Source: Bolinopsis microptera (lineage: Eukaryota > Ctenophora > Tentaculata > Lobata > Bolinopsidae). Taken from it: a stretch of DNA of 64,000 bases. The notes under the pieces were generated by a model. It was not told the DNA's origin. It was given only the letters and a program-made list of their open reading frames with translations, and searched no databases. The stretch is taken from the NCBI RefSeq assembly GCF_026151205.1, contig NC_087072.1, forward strand, positions 9,889,169 to 9,953,168. Reading direction: 5' to 3'. Each line of letters opens with the position of its first letter. The stretch's first letter is position 1. The translations under genes were made by a program, and so were the position numbers. Below are positions 26,953 to 46,528 of this stretch, in pieces.

Positions 26953-28700
26953 CCTCCTAGTACACCTGGGCAACTTGTTCAGTTATAATGGCAAATAATT
27001 ATGCAAACATAATTTTTCTTCAAACATATATTAAAATCAGAACTCTGATTAGACTTACCACTGTTACTTCCTATAGCCGAGACATATTTATAAAGCAGCA
27101 TTATAAATTATGAACTAAATATAAATTATACACTCAATTACACACTAAAACTATACACTTTCACTGCATGACGTTATTACAAGTTCAGTGTTTCACGAGT
27201 GATAACTGACCTGATGTCATTTTGCTAATAATTCTCTGGTCGTTTTCCAATCTATAGAGACTAAAAGTTTAACATTATATCAAAGATCAAAGCACATAAT
27301 AGATCACATAAGTTTAAGTTGTACTTAACAATTACTGATAATAGCAGAGTGCTCATTAAGTGATATAGTGATAATGTGACAGACATAGAACAAGACATCC
27401 TGTCGCTAATTAGCATGCTGCACTTGTTACGAAATGTGTCCATGTGAGTTAAGGTTATAAGTATGTCAACACAAAACTGAAATATTTATGATCTTGCAAA
27501 GCCAAACGCACAATTTCCTAGTTATCTACAGGTTTAGCACTTTCTGCTACTAAATGCTAGCAAATTTAAAGCAATGGAGAAAAACGAAATCACACATACT
27601 TTGTATCGATGCTTGCAACATAGCTGCTTTCAATAAATATCGAGGAATCTAAAATGCTATGATTTTCACAGTGCAACAAACGGACAACACTTGGATAAAT
27701 AATACAAAAGTAGTCAGATAACAATATTGAGTAAAAAAATATTAAGTAAAAACGTTGTTCTATAATGTATATTCCAGATTATCTCCATCACACTCACGGA
27801 AATTGATAATGATGTGGATACATAGAAATTACAAAAATAAAACTGATTCACAGCTGCATGACTGGTTAAAAAAGGGGGGGGGGGGACCCCCAACCCATGT
27901 AGCTGAGACACCTCACAGCTGCATGACTGTACCAAATCAGCAAAGCATCGAATTTACAGTAAGTAAACAATTTTTCCCTAAAAGAAACTTTGTAGTGAAG
28001 TTTTGATACAACAACAAATTGGAACCTCCATCATGGGCAGCACTGCAATAGCTGACCAATTTTTAAATGGTTGCAATGATTCAGGATAATCTTGGCTTTT
28101 CAGTAGCGCTCGATTTTGGTCGAGCTAAACGTACATGAATTATGTAGTACAGTCAACAGTGCGCGGCGTCAATGAGCCGACATCAGCTAGGCAGCATGAA
28201 GGATGATTATTAATCACTCTACACTCGACTTTCACGTGACTTTTTTTCTAGGTGGCCCTGAACGACCATTCGAACCCCCTAACCCTCTACTTTAACAGGT
28301 GTACTAGATTACAACTTTTTAGCTAAAACTTTTTAATTCCGTATTTTATTGTTATGAAGCTTAAGCTTAATTGGTATGATGGCTTTTGACCTCACAAAAT
28401 TGTATAAGTACTTAAATAAAAAGTTAAATCTGCTACATTTTCAATTTTACAATTTGTTGTACAATTACTTTACCCGGCCCGCCATTTTATTTATTTATGA
28501 TTTATATATTAATTTCCTCTGCATAAGCCCTCGTTTTTCTTCTTTTCACATACATCGGTGAGCGAAGCGAGCAATAAACTACCAAGCTAAGTGAGTAATT
28601 GCTCAGACTGTATGTGAGCAAAAATAATCATTCATGATTTATAAAACTTGTCTTGAGATTAATATTTAATAATTTTATCCCATCTTCATTCTTCACCCTA
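26953..28700. other. Intergenic, 5' flank of the kelch gene
   Basis: No gene recognised. It contains a G12 run followed by ACCCCC near 27873-27889, a 17-base direct repeat (TCACAGCTGCATGACTG) at about 27848 and 27913 around that run, and AT-rich unique DNA. Confidence 0.5.
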
Positions 28701-28706
28701 TGCTAG

Positions 28707-30720
28707 GGATACAAGGATACAAGGATACAAGGATACAAAAGTGATAATTACTTTATTGAGTACACAATAGTTGTAATTCTGAAATAATTTAAGTTACACA
28801 ATTCTAATTATTTACAAGTGTGTAGGGATAATTTAGAAATGTTATATAATGCTAGTTTTAGAAAAATAGATAAATCGAGTTTGTATGGTTCAATCTTATT
28901 TTAAGGTCCTATAGCATTATGCACTTGCCAGTATTTGAGTGGAAATCTGGGCTCTTATAATAGGCTGTATAATTTTCGTTCACAGAGAGAATTGAATGGA
29001 TTGCTCTTGCTGTGGCAGTGAGTGTGGTAGGATCTAGAGTTTTGTTGGAGAGCAAACCGACTAGGTCAGTAATGTTTAGGGGATGGAAATTGAATTTTTC
29101 CCTAACTGAGGAGTAGAGCAAACAATCAATCAATACGTGACTTTCGTCCTCAATAGGCTTTAGCCCTTTGCTGAAAAAGCAGTAGGTGCACCAACGTTCT
29201 TCTCTTGGTACAAGGGGGGTTTCGTATCTGCCCCTTTCGATGTAGAGGTTGTGGCAGCTGATACGAAACCTTGTCAGACTTTTTCGAACATCCGGTATTT
29301 TGATAATTCGTAGGTGTGCCTCTGGTTCGAAATCATGTTTAATTAAGTTATAGAATTCTAGTTTTGGCGAGGAGGCCTTGGCAGCTTTCCAGGTATTCAC
29401 GAATTCTTCCCTCATGTTATGACTGATTTGGGTGGAGAGCTTAGATTTTGAGGAAGATGAGGGGGTGAAGTTGTATTTGGTGAGAAGCTTTGAGATGTTG
29501 GTATACCAAGGAAGTCCCAACATGATTTGTTCGTGAAATGCAGCACAGAGTAGTTCGTTTTCAGTGTTTTCAAGGCGACTATAGTAATCTATTGCAAGTT
29601 TGCAGGCTTCAAAAAATAGAGGGTGGCGCCCGCTTTCGCCCCAGCAACCTATATTGATGCTTTTGAATGTACAGACAAAGACCACTTGATAAACTTTAGG
29701 TGGAATTTTTCATAGTGGTCTTGTGCAATGTACTTCAAGGTATGCTGGGGGTTGGCTTTGTCATCTATTTTTGAAAGGTATCTCATGGTTTTTGAGTGGG
29801 GGCATAAGACTTGACAGCCATAAAGCAGGATGGTTTTATAAGGAGTCAAATAGAATATTAAGGGCACGGTGTGAGAGGGCATCCTTAACTATTTTGCCTT
29901 TGAGGCCATAGAGAGCACGGAGAGCCTTGGCCCTCAGCTCAGTATTTGCTGCTGTAAACGATCCATTTCTGTGGAATATTATGCCAAGACTTTTGACAAA
30001 AGATTCAACATCGCTTCTGGCTGTATCATATTCCATATATTGTCCTAGATGCCACACTCCAGCTACTGGCTCATATATAATAGTTAGATTGTGGCAGTGG
30101 CGTAACGTTGCCTGTTAGCGCCCCCTGCCGAAAAGGCGCCCCCCTGTTGTTGACGGATGTTACTCGTCTAAATTTCTTCGAAGTAGCGCGCGCCGGGCCA
30201 GATCATTAACAATGGTCAACCCTGTTGGCGCCCCTTCCCCTTTTGGTGCCCCTCCCTAAAATTGAACAAATTAGGTGATTTTAGAGGATACGCCGGTAAA
30301 ATCTCTAAAAAAGTGTGTATCTAGAGCAAAACGCGCAGTTTTGCTAGTACTTTAGTTAAGTTTTCGAAATTGTCCCACATTCAAACGACGATTTGGCGCC
30401 CCCCTAAGACGGCGCCCCCCTGCACAGCGGGGTCAGCAGGGCCCTTCGTTACGCCACTGGATTGTGGATGGTTAACTGCGGTCGGTCCGAGAAACCTATC
30501 TGATTGCAGCAAAGTGTGTTCGAGCGTGCATTCCCGAAACATACTCCGCAATGTGCTTTTCATTATGAGGGTGGTAAAAGTTGTTAGCATTCTGGGAAGA
30601 CCTCGCTGCGCGCAGCACATAGATACGGCCAAGTTTGTATTTTCCAGTGTTTATCTTTGGAGGGCTGTGTCCATCCGTCCCTCTGGTCTGTTATTAGTGT
30701 ACCTCATCAGAGTATAAAGG
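28707..30720 (-). pseudogene. 5'-truncated LINE (L2/CR1/jockey-like) relic
   Basis: Minus-strand coding fragments give the downstream part of a LINE reverse transcriptase. A thumb-like segment (HLGQYMEYD, GLKGKIVKDAL at 30057-29890) is followed after a frameshift by a 258-codon open stretch (29685-28909) ending in a Cys/His module (CTYCFFSKG, ESHVLIDC), typical of LINE C termini. The catalytic palm is missing or unrecognisable. The 3' end has four copies of an 8-base unit (GGATACAA on the plus strand, 28707-28740), as in L2/CR1-type elements that end in short repeats rather than poly-A. A hAT-type MITE at 30095-30459 splits the frame. The part above 30468 is assigned by continuity of reading and is less certain. 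Confidence 0.75.
30087..30467. mobile_element. hAT-type MITE with 8-bp target-site duplication
   Basis: The 365-base element (30095-30459) begins CAGTGGCGTAACG and ends with the exact complement CGTTACGCCACTG. It is flanked by the perfect octamer GATTGTGG (30087-30094 and 30460-30467). 8-bp duplications and CAGTGGCG-type termini are hallmarks of hAT elements. The interior is GC-rich with several GGCGCCCCCC words and no transposase. It sits inside the LINE relic and is therefore younger than it. Confidence 0.93.
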
Positions 30721-30724
30721 CAGC

Positions 30725-31248
30725 TAAGATCATCAATGAGCAATATCATTGGGAATTTGTAATGTAAACAAACGTACACGCTGCACAGAAGGCTTATTGA
30801 TGATAATTGTGGTGAATTTCTAAATTGAGTTCGCAAAATATAAACATCAAGGACTCTGACAAACTACATCCTCAGTATCACTTTAAGGATCAAATTAGAA
30901 GTAAAACACAAAGCTACGGGAATTTTGTTTAAAAATCAGCATTTAAGTCAATCAACATACATCCCTAAAATTATAATGTACGGTCTTTTATTTTCCAAAT
31001 GCTGAAACACGTGACATATCAAACCAAAATGATATATCAAATCAAAATTCGATATTTCAAATCATAAATCTGTATGGTCACAGTACAGTGTACACCAACC
31101 AAATAATTAAAGGCTTTGTACTGCCCTGTCAACCTCAATAAATTCCAAATCATCGCTAAATTACAAATCTATTAACGAAGAGTGTTGAGACTCGAAACCA
31201 AAATTTTTTCTACAAGTAATATATTATATAGTCTTTAAACTGATCTCT
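30725..31248. other. 3' flank of the WWP-type ligase gene
   Basis: AT-rich, no ORF of note. A minus-strand AATAAA-type signal (TTTTATTTT on the plus strand near 30987) could serve as the ligase polyadenylation signal. Confidence 0.4.
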
Positions 31249-38668
<7,420 letters not shown>

Positions 38669-40243
38669 TCACACATCTCTACATGTCCCCCTACTCATGT
38701 ACCAAACCACATTGCTAGAAGGGGGAGGCGGGCGTTAGAAAACAAATAACAACACTAGATACTGTAATAGTAAGCTGTGAAAACTAAGAAGTGAGATAGC
38801 GAATCTTCAAATCAGCTGATTTCACAAGCATCAAGCAGGGCCGCGTTTGACGTTACGACTGTTTTTAAATTTACGTTCTCCCGCCTTCTGCAGATTAAAC
38901 TTGAGAAACTGCTCAGATTTGAGATCATGACGTTTTAAACTAGATCAGAAACTGTGAACATGACATTTTGAACTAGATTAGAAGATATGGATGTAACATT
39001 TTAAACAAGATTAGGGCACCTTAACACTGTTAAGGTAACCCTGTAGAATTACATTAATTTGATTTGCAAAATTTTACACATAACAACCACTGCACTACAC
39101 AGTTGCGCGTGGACACTGCCTTGTGAGTTATTATAACCTCAATATTGGATGTATAATAACTGTGTATTGTTCAGCTGAGAGAATAGTCTAACAAACACTC
39201 ACATCTTTCGGTGTTAAAACGATCTAAAATGTGAACACAAGGTAAATGTAGATTGCAGGTGTTGTTCACATTATAAAATACTGTTATCATAGTACACAAT
39301 GCAAGAAGATGTGCCAATAACTGAACTATCGTATCAAGATTTAACTTCCTTGTAGTCAAGCTAACAATCATCAGTAACTTATAATATTGTTTACTTTGTA
39401 ATTTTACGGGAGCATGCTCAAGAACAACACTAATCATGACAAAAATATCAGTCAATTAAAATTAGGATTAACTATATAATTATAACGGTAAGATCATATT
39501 ATTTAACAAATTAATACAATTACATTTACTTTTTTTATATTCTTAATAGCAAACAATATACAGAGGCACGGTTTAAAAATGATAAAAACAAATAAACCAA
39601 ACATAACAAAATCGTGAAACCCCGGAATATATTAAAATTAACAACAAAGACATGTAAATTATCCATGGTATCATACTCAATACTGCACACACACAGGGAA
39701 AAAAAGAGAAATATGTGTAGTATTACAAAATGTCAGACGTAGAATTAAGAAATGAGTGACGCTGGGTTACGTCAAACCTTTCTTTTCGAAGAGACAAAAC
39801 TACGCCCTTCCTACTACGAAAGACTACTCAAAACAATGAAAGTAATATCGTTTAAAATAAAGTCAATGTGCATGTTTTTAAAGAAAAAAGCACAATGACA
39901 GAATATATTTGTTTGGTTTAAACGATGTCAGATGATTTCTGACAAAGTGTCAATGTATTTTCAAATCTGTTCTATTATTCTGTGACATGCACTCGACAAT
40001 CTAATCTTCTACACTGAAAGAAATCGTTCTTCAAAAGCAAAAATTAAAAACGGAAACGTGTTTCTTCCAGGTCAACTAAAAAAATTCTGAGAATCGAGAA
40101 TTTTATAATTATGAACAATTAATTAATTACACCGTACTTGTAAGTAACCAAGCACACGGTGGTCGGTGAGGCGGATCCACAAACGTAAGTAATCATATTC
40201 CACAAATTAATGCGTGCCAGGAAGTTCGGACCTCTGAGATGTT
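38669..40243. other. Intergenic between ligase start and EI24 stop
   Basis: Contains the promoter or 5' leader region of the ligase gene and the 3' UTR of EI24. AT-rich, no other gene seen. Confidence 0.5.
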
Positions 40244-41044
40244 TTATCTACGATTAGTGAAGCTCATGACCCGCTCAGTGACCCATATACTGGGCTTAAA
40301 GAGAGGGAGAGGAAAACACTTGACTCTGGATTGGGGTGAGGAGTGATGAGAACTGACGATAAGAACTGGGAACATCAGGGAGAAGAGGCACACGCCCACA
40401 AAGTAGGAGTCAGCACACGATATCACCACTGACATTATCATGCCGTACCCTGCAAAGTAGGCCCAGTTGTAGTGCATGTGCGCAATGCGCAGCACTACCC
40501 CGTGTCCCTGGTTCATCCAAACGTACTCAAAAGCGTAGAGAGAGTAAACCAGCGCCATGTGAACAACCTGCATCGGGTAACCGACAACTGGAATCAGACC
40601 AGTCAAACTGGCCTGTACCAAGAACACACACTGTACAATAACGCTGTATATGATATCCGCAATGAGCTCTGAAACAGAGGAGGCAGGTGAGCGGGACCGT
40701 GAGCGCCTGACTGATTTGTAGACCAGGTCAGCTATCTCCTGATACCAGAACACGTTCAACAGTCTGCTGATAAGATAGAGAGGCAGCACCCAGAGTACCC
40801 GGAACACTGCTGTCAGTATCATGTCTACCAGGTGCGAGGTTTCGCTAGGTGCTACCAGCAGCACTATCGGCACTATCACCCAGTCAAAGAAGAGCAGAGA
40901 GAACATGAAAACGACACCGTTCAGCATGAAACATTGCAGCAGCTTGGATCTGATTTCTGGATCTTGTTTCAGTAGTTTTACAGTCTTGCCCCCACTTACT
41001 AGACTGTCCTGCAGCCCCAACAGAAATGCGTGTAAAATATCCAT
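40244..41044 (-). CDS. EI24: EI24 homologue, ER-associated multi-pass membrane protein (266 aa), intronless
   Basis: A single uninterrupted frame starts at ATG 41044 (context AAAAAATGG). EI24/PIG8 family landmarks in order are: MDILHAFLLGLQDSL at the N terminus, a segment like the family's CxxxNGxVFxFSLLxFxxV, VLWVLPLYLISRLLN, FWYQEIADLVY, SLYAFEYVWMNQG and LMFPVLIVSSHH. About six hydrophobic segments are visible. In vertebrates EI24 is a p53-induced ER membrane protein needed for autophagy. The protein is shorter than human EI24 (about 340 aa), lacking most of the basic N-terminal loop and part of the C-terminal tail. A splice acceptor (CTCCTCTTAG) lies 6 bases before the ATG, so the coding part is a single exon but the transcript is processed. 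Confidence 0.92.
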   Translation of the reverse strand: MDILHAFLLGLQDSLVSGGKTVKLLKQDPEIRSKLLQCFMLNGVVFMFSLLFFDWVIVPIVLLVAPSETSHLVDMILTAVFRVLWVLPLYLISRLLNVFWYQEIADLVYKSVRRSRSRSPASSVSELIADIIYSVIVQCVFLVQASLTGLIPVVGYPMQVVHMALVYSLYAFEYVWMNQGHGVVLRIAHMHYNWAYFAGYGMIMSVVISCADSYFVGVCLFSLMFPVLIVSSHHSSPQSRVKCFPLPLFKPSIWVTERVMSFTNRR

Positions 41045-41050
41045 TTTTTC

Positions 41051-41720
41051 CTAAGAGGAGTGTTTCTGTTAGAAATTTTATGAGTAAAATATAACAAACG
41101 TGACACGGATATATTCACCGTCACAATTAACATTGACAACTCAGTACATCGAGATGATGGGAATGGTATCATTGCTATTTCAGCGATCATTCACATCAAC
41201 AGTCAGCAGTAGTGGAATGTTATAATGTAACTTGTAAGCAGTTGTTGACTGGGTTTATAGTTAAAACAAATATAAATAGTTTATACAAATATCTGGCCGG
41301 GAAGCCCAAACTCCCAGGCGTCGGTACTCGGTATCGAACTGAGAACCGTTGTTAAAGTCGAAATGACAAATGCGTTAACATTGTATACTACGTTCTAATC
41401 GAAGGCTCAATGGTGTAAAGTTATTAAATTTCAAACATCATATCAGACTAAGCCTAGGATTGTAAAACTTGATACTGAACTATTCATTAAAATGGTATTG
41501 CAACACATTTCAGGACACACCCTAAAAGATTTTCAAACTTTCAATTTGATTGATCAGAAGTAAGAATTATACCAAATAGGGAGAGTTTATCATGATTGAG
41601 AGCAATAACAAAGAAGATGCTGTCATAAATACATTTGATTGATTGTGAGATCACATGATGATGATATACATCCATCTTTTTACATGTAAAATCCGGATTG
41701 GAGTATTATTTATGAGTAGC
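41051..41720. other. Upstream of EI24; tRNA-like fragment
   Basis: AT-rich. On the minus strand at about 41300-41390 a box-B-like AGTTCGATACC with weak tRNA resemblance suggests an old tRNA-derived SINE. No gene recognised. Confidence 0.35.
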
Positions 41721-41722
41721 AC

Positions 41723-42056
41723 TACTATATATAAAAGCGAGACGATATATATATATTATAATATATATATTTATTTTCCGTGCCATTTTACTGACACCAC
41801 GGCATCAACTTTAACACGACTTTCCGCAAATACCGTAAACAGATATACAACTGAAACTTTCGCGGCGACTGGGTCAAATGTTTTATGGCATTCACAATCA
41901 GCATGAAAAAATAAAAAAATGGCCAAAAAAACTAGAGATATAGAGCCAAATTTGGACCCCAAGTGGGGTCAAAAAACGCGAAATAAATAGGTAATAATTA
42001 TTTTAGTCTCTTGAGTCTTGACACCACTTTAGGGTTAGACGGGTTCCTGCTAGTTG
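41723..42056. repeat. Dispersed repeat D, copy 2
   Basis: Same family and orientation as 8736-9048, with an expanded ATATATAT stretch after GCGAGACG. The shared body runs from TTTTCCGTGCCATTTTACTG to GGGTTCCTGCTAGTTG. Confidence 0.85.
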
Positions 42057-42518
42057 TTGTAATTTATTCTGGGTAAAATTATCTTTTTACACATATAATA
42101 CATATTTACAAATTATTTAATTTACAAAATATTTACATTCAATGAAAGTAAAAATGTTCTGAATCTACTGGTATGTATCTGTATATAATTAGCAATAAAA
42201 CTTATAACTTATCTGACATCTGTGTACATCAAAATATCAACCTGTCCTTTAAAACATCTGTGTACTAATCTGATCTATAACAATGTATCTCTGTAATAAC
42301 TTATAAAAACTAATTTACCACTCTAAAATATAAAATCACTAATTAGAATAATATGATCATAGGGTGATCGTGTTCCAAAATGACTTAAATCCTACACACA
42401 TTATGACTGATTAGGTACAAAGACTCGACCGGTATTAGCTGGAAAGGTGTGAAAACAACCCGACATTGTGCGAGTTTTATTCTCCAAATATTAAACGTTC
42501 AGAGACATTGGCCGGGTA

Positions 42519-42863
42519 TCAAGTTTCAGGCTGCAGTATCTGATCATGATCCGTTCCGTGGTCGGCAGGCGGTTCCCTTTCACCCTGGTCAGTAACCATG
42601 TGATCGTGTTCCATCACGTGCTCCCCAGCCTCCTCCTCCTCCTCTCCTTCTACTTCTTTAGTAGGTGTAGAAGATGGAGTTATCAGTTCTCTTGTGGGGG
42701 AGGGGTTGGGCGTCATTTCGTTAGTTGGGGTGCATGCTGGGGGAGGGATAGGGTCCCGGTTGAAATGGGGGCTACCAGGCTCACTTAAAGTGAGGACATC
42801 TATTGCACTGGGGTTCCCACTGACTGTTCCACTCTTGCCACTCTCCAGCGGTGGGGTCATCAT
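42519..42863 (-). CDS. Low-complexity acidic exon (114 aa), separate gene or alternative last exon
   Basis: An open frame begins ATGATGACC directly after an acceptor (CCCTCAG at 42864) and ends at 42519. It is rich in Pro, Thr and Ser, then very acidic (EGEEEEEAGEH) and His/Asp-rich, so probably disordered. Its phase (0) would fit splicing from the exon of the neighbouring upstream gene ending at 44149, but not from that gene's later donor at 43417. It could therefore be an alternative 3' exon of the 43155-46528 gene or an independent small gene. No domain is recognised. Confidence 0.4.
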   Translation of the reverse strand: MMTPPLESGKSGTVSGNPSAIDVLTLSEPGSPHFNRDPIPPPACTPTNEMTPNPSPTRELITPSSTPTKEVEGEEEEEAGEHVMEHDHMVTDQGEREPPADHGTDHDQILQPET

Positions 42864-43154
42864 CTGAGGGTAACGGTGTAAGTGGATCCAGAACGATTCA
42901 TATGATGTTGGAAATACATATTTGTTAAACTATTACTCGATCGAAAGTTTTGAACAATCAACTAAATTAAACTGCAAATGCATAAACATACCTAACAATA
43001 AGCACAAGATTAGCAATCCTCGCTGCTAAGCGTCGTTAACTGTCCTGGTTCGCTTCTATCCATGCAGCAGAGTTAGGGTGCTGCTCCGAGAAGGGGGTGA
43101 CAGTTGAGAAGCTTGTGTGTCTCCAACTGTCTCTTGTCGGAGGCAGGGAGCTTG

Positions 43155-46100
43155 TTATTCCATCAGTTCCATGTCTTCTGTGTCCTCAACTGCAGATGGG
43201 ATACGCAGCACAGGCTCATCTACAGGACAAAGGAGTCAGGAGAAAGGAAGTTAGAAACTATCAAGTTACCCTCATTTACACTAACGGCGCGGAGTAGAGA
43301 CAAAAGTAATGCTGCAAGCGTTGAATTCAAATGTTGCAGAATCTTAAAACTTTTTGGAATTTTGGTGGATCAAATCTAATTTGAGCTTTAAACAATTTAT
43401 ACTGTATCTAACAAACCAGCAGGAAGAACGACATCAAGAGACTGTGACACAATCTCCTCCTCTCCCTCTTCTCCTCCTTCATCAGCCCTATCTGAGAGGT
43501 GAGTGATAGATGACCCCTTAAGAAATGTCGTAACGCTCGTTATGTGAGATGTCGACCGGTCTTCAGCGCCTGATTTTACTGAGATTCCGTCCACGAGCTG
43601 CAGGTTAAAATATATCTTTTATATCTTATTCATAAAATAAGCATACATTAACAATCTACATATAATATGTGTTATTAGACTTAGTCCTGGCAAACATTGT
43701 AGAATTTAGTGGACGAAGGCTAGGTCAAACAGCAGGTCAAGATTAGGTAAAATTATCCAGCTGAAAATTGGAATGGAGAATTGAGATGGAAACTATACCG
43801 TGTGTGGCATCTAATTTGTCGACGTTTAAAAAGAGGGAACAATTATTCCATTTTCTAATGCAGTACTTGACTTTTCTTTATGCTATTGAAACCGTAAGAA
43901 GATAATACGTCAAGTCTCTTTTCTAAATGCGACAAATATTCAATTCTCTAAATTAAGGTTAATTCTCTAGATTAAGCTTTGATTAAATTTGCTTAAAGAT
44001 TACTGGCATGCATCCCACTCTTTTTCGAAACAATTTATTCTATCACGAGCCTCTTAGGTATGACCACACTATAATAAACATGCGGACATTGCCACAATAT
44101 TAAAATGTCAAACCTCTCAACGTCAAACATGTACAAAAGGAAACTCACCCCTCGCTCCGGCACTCTCGCGCACACACGAACAAAGATGGCCCACGACCCC
44201 CCCCATTCGCTAGATCGCTTGCTCATCACGTACTCCCTGAAGCTTGGTTTGCCGACACGGTTTACCATTGGGCCAGGCAGATCAGAGGGCTCTATCTTCC
44301 GGTGCATGTTGGGCACGTATGTACTGGGTTCCGGCCAATCCAGAGGGCGTCTTGGCATTATCAGACATTTCGGCTGAATTAGGATGCTAAAACTTACACC
44401 AGTGTGAAAAGGAGTAAATAACCAAGAAAGTTGATTCCACATTATATAATACATTTTACAAATAACTATTATAAAGCAACAATAACCTGGATGTAAGTTA
44501 AAATTAAAAACGCACACCTCTTGTTTGGACGTCAGATCATCAGGAGGATCAAAGAAAATACCCACTCCCTCCAGAGAAGGGTTAGCAGGGAGCTGCGGAG
44601 ACAACTGACACCTCATCAGTTCTAGCAGCACACCCTCAGATAAAACACTGTAGGGTATGTTGTCGATAGGGTGCGCTGACAGGACTTTGCGGAATTGGGT
44701 GTTCTCTAACAACTTTACCTGAGTTATGTACCGATCAGTTAGTACTTAGTACAGATTGAAAAGCAAAATAAACGAAACATCTGGTGGAATGTGCACAAGT
44801 GCACTATTGGTTGTTGATCTTAGAATTGTAAAAATATGATCTGGACTATTAAAGTAACAATGCGATCACTTAAATCTAACCTTAAAAAGCACTTGCTATC
44901 CCTCCAAAATCGAGATGACCTAATACAGGTAAATACTCTATATTAAATTCTCCAAATTCTAAATCCGGTCCGGCTCTGAACACCATGATATCTCTCTTGC
45001 CATGAAACAAGGCTAACCTTGTAAACTATAATTTTAAAACCTACCTAAAACTAAAACCTCAACTGGGCTCTCCGATGTCACCAAACTAATACCAATAAGT
45101 AAATTTTATTATTCTCATTTTTCTATATTTGTACTAACAAGTTATTGAAGTAGTGGATGGATGAGGGGGTTTCAAGACACAGGTCACTCTCAAATCCTAA
45201 AGATAAGCAGTGGCCTTCGGCACTTCGAAACCTCTTTTCAAACCTCCCCCTGATTTATTTCTTATTGATATTTGTTTGATTGTGCCGTACAAAATAAATA
45301 TTCTGTTTTATTAAAATATTTGTTTTTATTAAAAATAGCCACATATGTTTCAGTAATTATAGACAGCTAGTACCATTTTGTTCATTTCTAATCTTTTACA
45401 ATGTCAAATTTAAGCTAATTATAAACTTGAACTGCACGGCCCACATTTAAAAATTTGTTACAATTATTTACCTGTAAGTAATGTGGCAAATCCAGCAGAT
45501 TGAGGTGGCCCATTTTCCTAATGAGATCCAAGTAACTGCTGCCCTTGGGCCGAGAATTTACAATACGAGTTTGGGCATTTCTCGTGTGCATGATTTTTGA
45601 GGAGGTAGGACGAGATTGGATAGTTCACATGATCTACGGTATAGATCTTTAATTGGTGGCTGAGCACGAGTAAATGCCTTTATAGGTGTTGGCTGCTGAC
45701 TTTGAAGGGATGGTAACCAAATCCATCGTTTTTGAGCATGACATTGAAAACCTGCTTGAACAATGATGTGGCTGACCCTGGGAACAGATGACTCCTTCTG
45801 AGGCACATGTTGGTAGTCTGAGTGGGATTTTTGAATGCTTAGCGTATGTGTAAGACCCTCTGAGGTTTTAATTGGTGGAAGAGATCTGTGTCTCTGAATT
45901 CTCTCGCTCGGTTACATAAGCTGAAAACTCGTGCTCCTGATTACTATGGTGTGGGTACGTGGTATTGATAATTAATATATATATAGTTAATAGGTAATAG
46001 CTAATAGTACTATGTTTAGCAGTATGTACTGAAGGGGTATCTAGGAGTTTCTTGAACTTATAAAGGTACCCTCCCTCATTTAAACCTCAATCACCGGTTC

Positions 46101-46528
46101 TATCATTCGGCTGAGTCGACCGAGGAGATTTTATAGAACAAATGATTTAGCTAATCCTAGACTAGGTGACACTGGGATTCGGAACCCTCGGACCTTCTGC
46201 ACAGAAAGCGGATGCTCTAACCACAAGGCCACCTAGCCTCAGTAACCTTAAATGGATTTTAACAGGAAAATATCCAAACCCAGGCCCAGTGCACTGTATT
46301 AATTTTAATTCAAGCTTGCTAACTTTAACATGTTAAATTTTCAATTATATTATAGACATAATAAGAATTTAAAACAAACCTCACGGATAGAGTAGGAATC
46401 ATGAGCTCACATCGTTCACGAGGAGATGGAAGAAAGTCAAGGGACTCCTCCAGAGAGGGGGGAGATACCTTTGCTTTCCAGCATCCAGGATGCTGACACA
46501 ATGGTCCACACGTTGATGGAGATATCAT
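43155..46528 (-). CDS. Six-exon gene, unidentified protein (309 aa)
   Basis: Exons in transcript order: 46528-46380, 45580-45472, 44718-44518, 44373-44149, 43597-43417, 43219-43155. All have GT-AG borders and matching phase (930 bases); the last ends at TAA. The second exon's acceptor (CACGAG) has a weak pyrimidine tract and is the least certain. The protein starts at ATG 46528. Its conserved-looking core includes SYLDLIRKMGHLNLLDLPHY and the stretch MPRRPLDWPEPSTYVPNMHR followed by SDLPGPMVNRVGKPSFREYV, rich in Trp, Pro and Arg. The last 80 residues are acidic and disordered (EGGEEGEEE). There is no signal peptide or membrane helix. I do not recognise a family; the dense aromatic/proline core looks like a folded, conserved domain rather than chance coding. 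Confidence 0.75.
46160..46238 (-). tRNA. tRNA-like sequence (degenerate tRNA or SINE head)
   Basis: The minus strand starts GGCTAGG and ends CCTAGTC, which pair over 7 bp with one G-U. A box A-like TGGCCTTGTGGTTAGAGCA and a box B-like GGTTCCGAATCC (one extra C) are present. The D and T stems are imperfect and the anticodon loop is not canonical, so a tRNA-derived SINE or pseudogene is more likely than a working tRNA. Confidence 0.35.

Noticed and set aside
40472..41054. Plus-strand ORFs opposite EI24
   Set aside because: Antisense shadows of a clearly recognised membrane protein gene.
41300..41390. tRNA gene on the minus strand
   Set aside because: Only a box-B-like element is convincing; no cloverleaf can be drawn.
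44035..44372. Continuation of the unknown gene's fourth exon past 44149
   Set aside because: A GTGAGT donor and in-phase downstream exons show the exon ends at 44149; what follows is intron.
45558..45806. 83-codon minus-strand ORF overlapping the second exon of the unknown gene
   Set aside because: Its frame differs from the phase-consistent exon and it has no support from splice sites.
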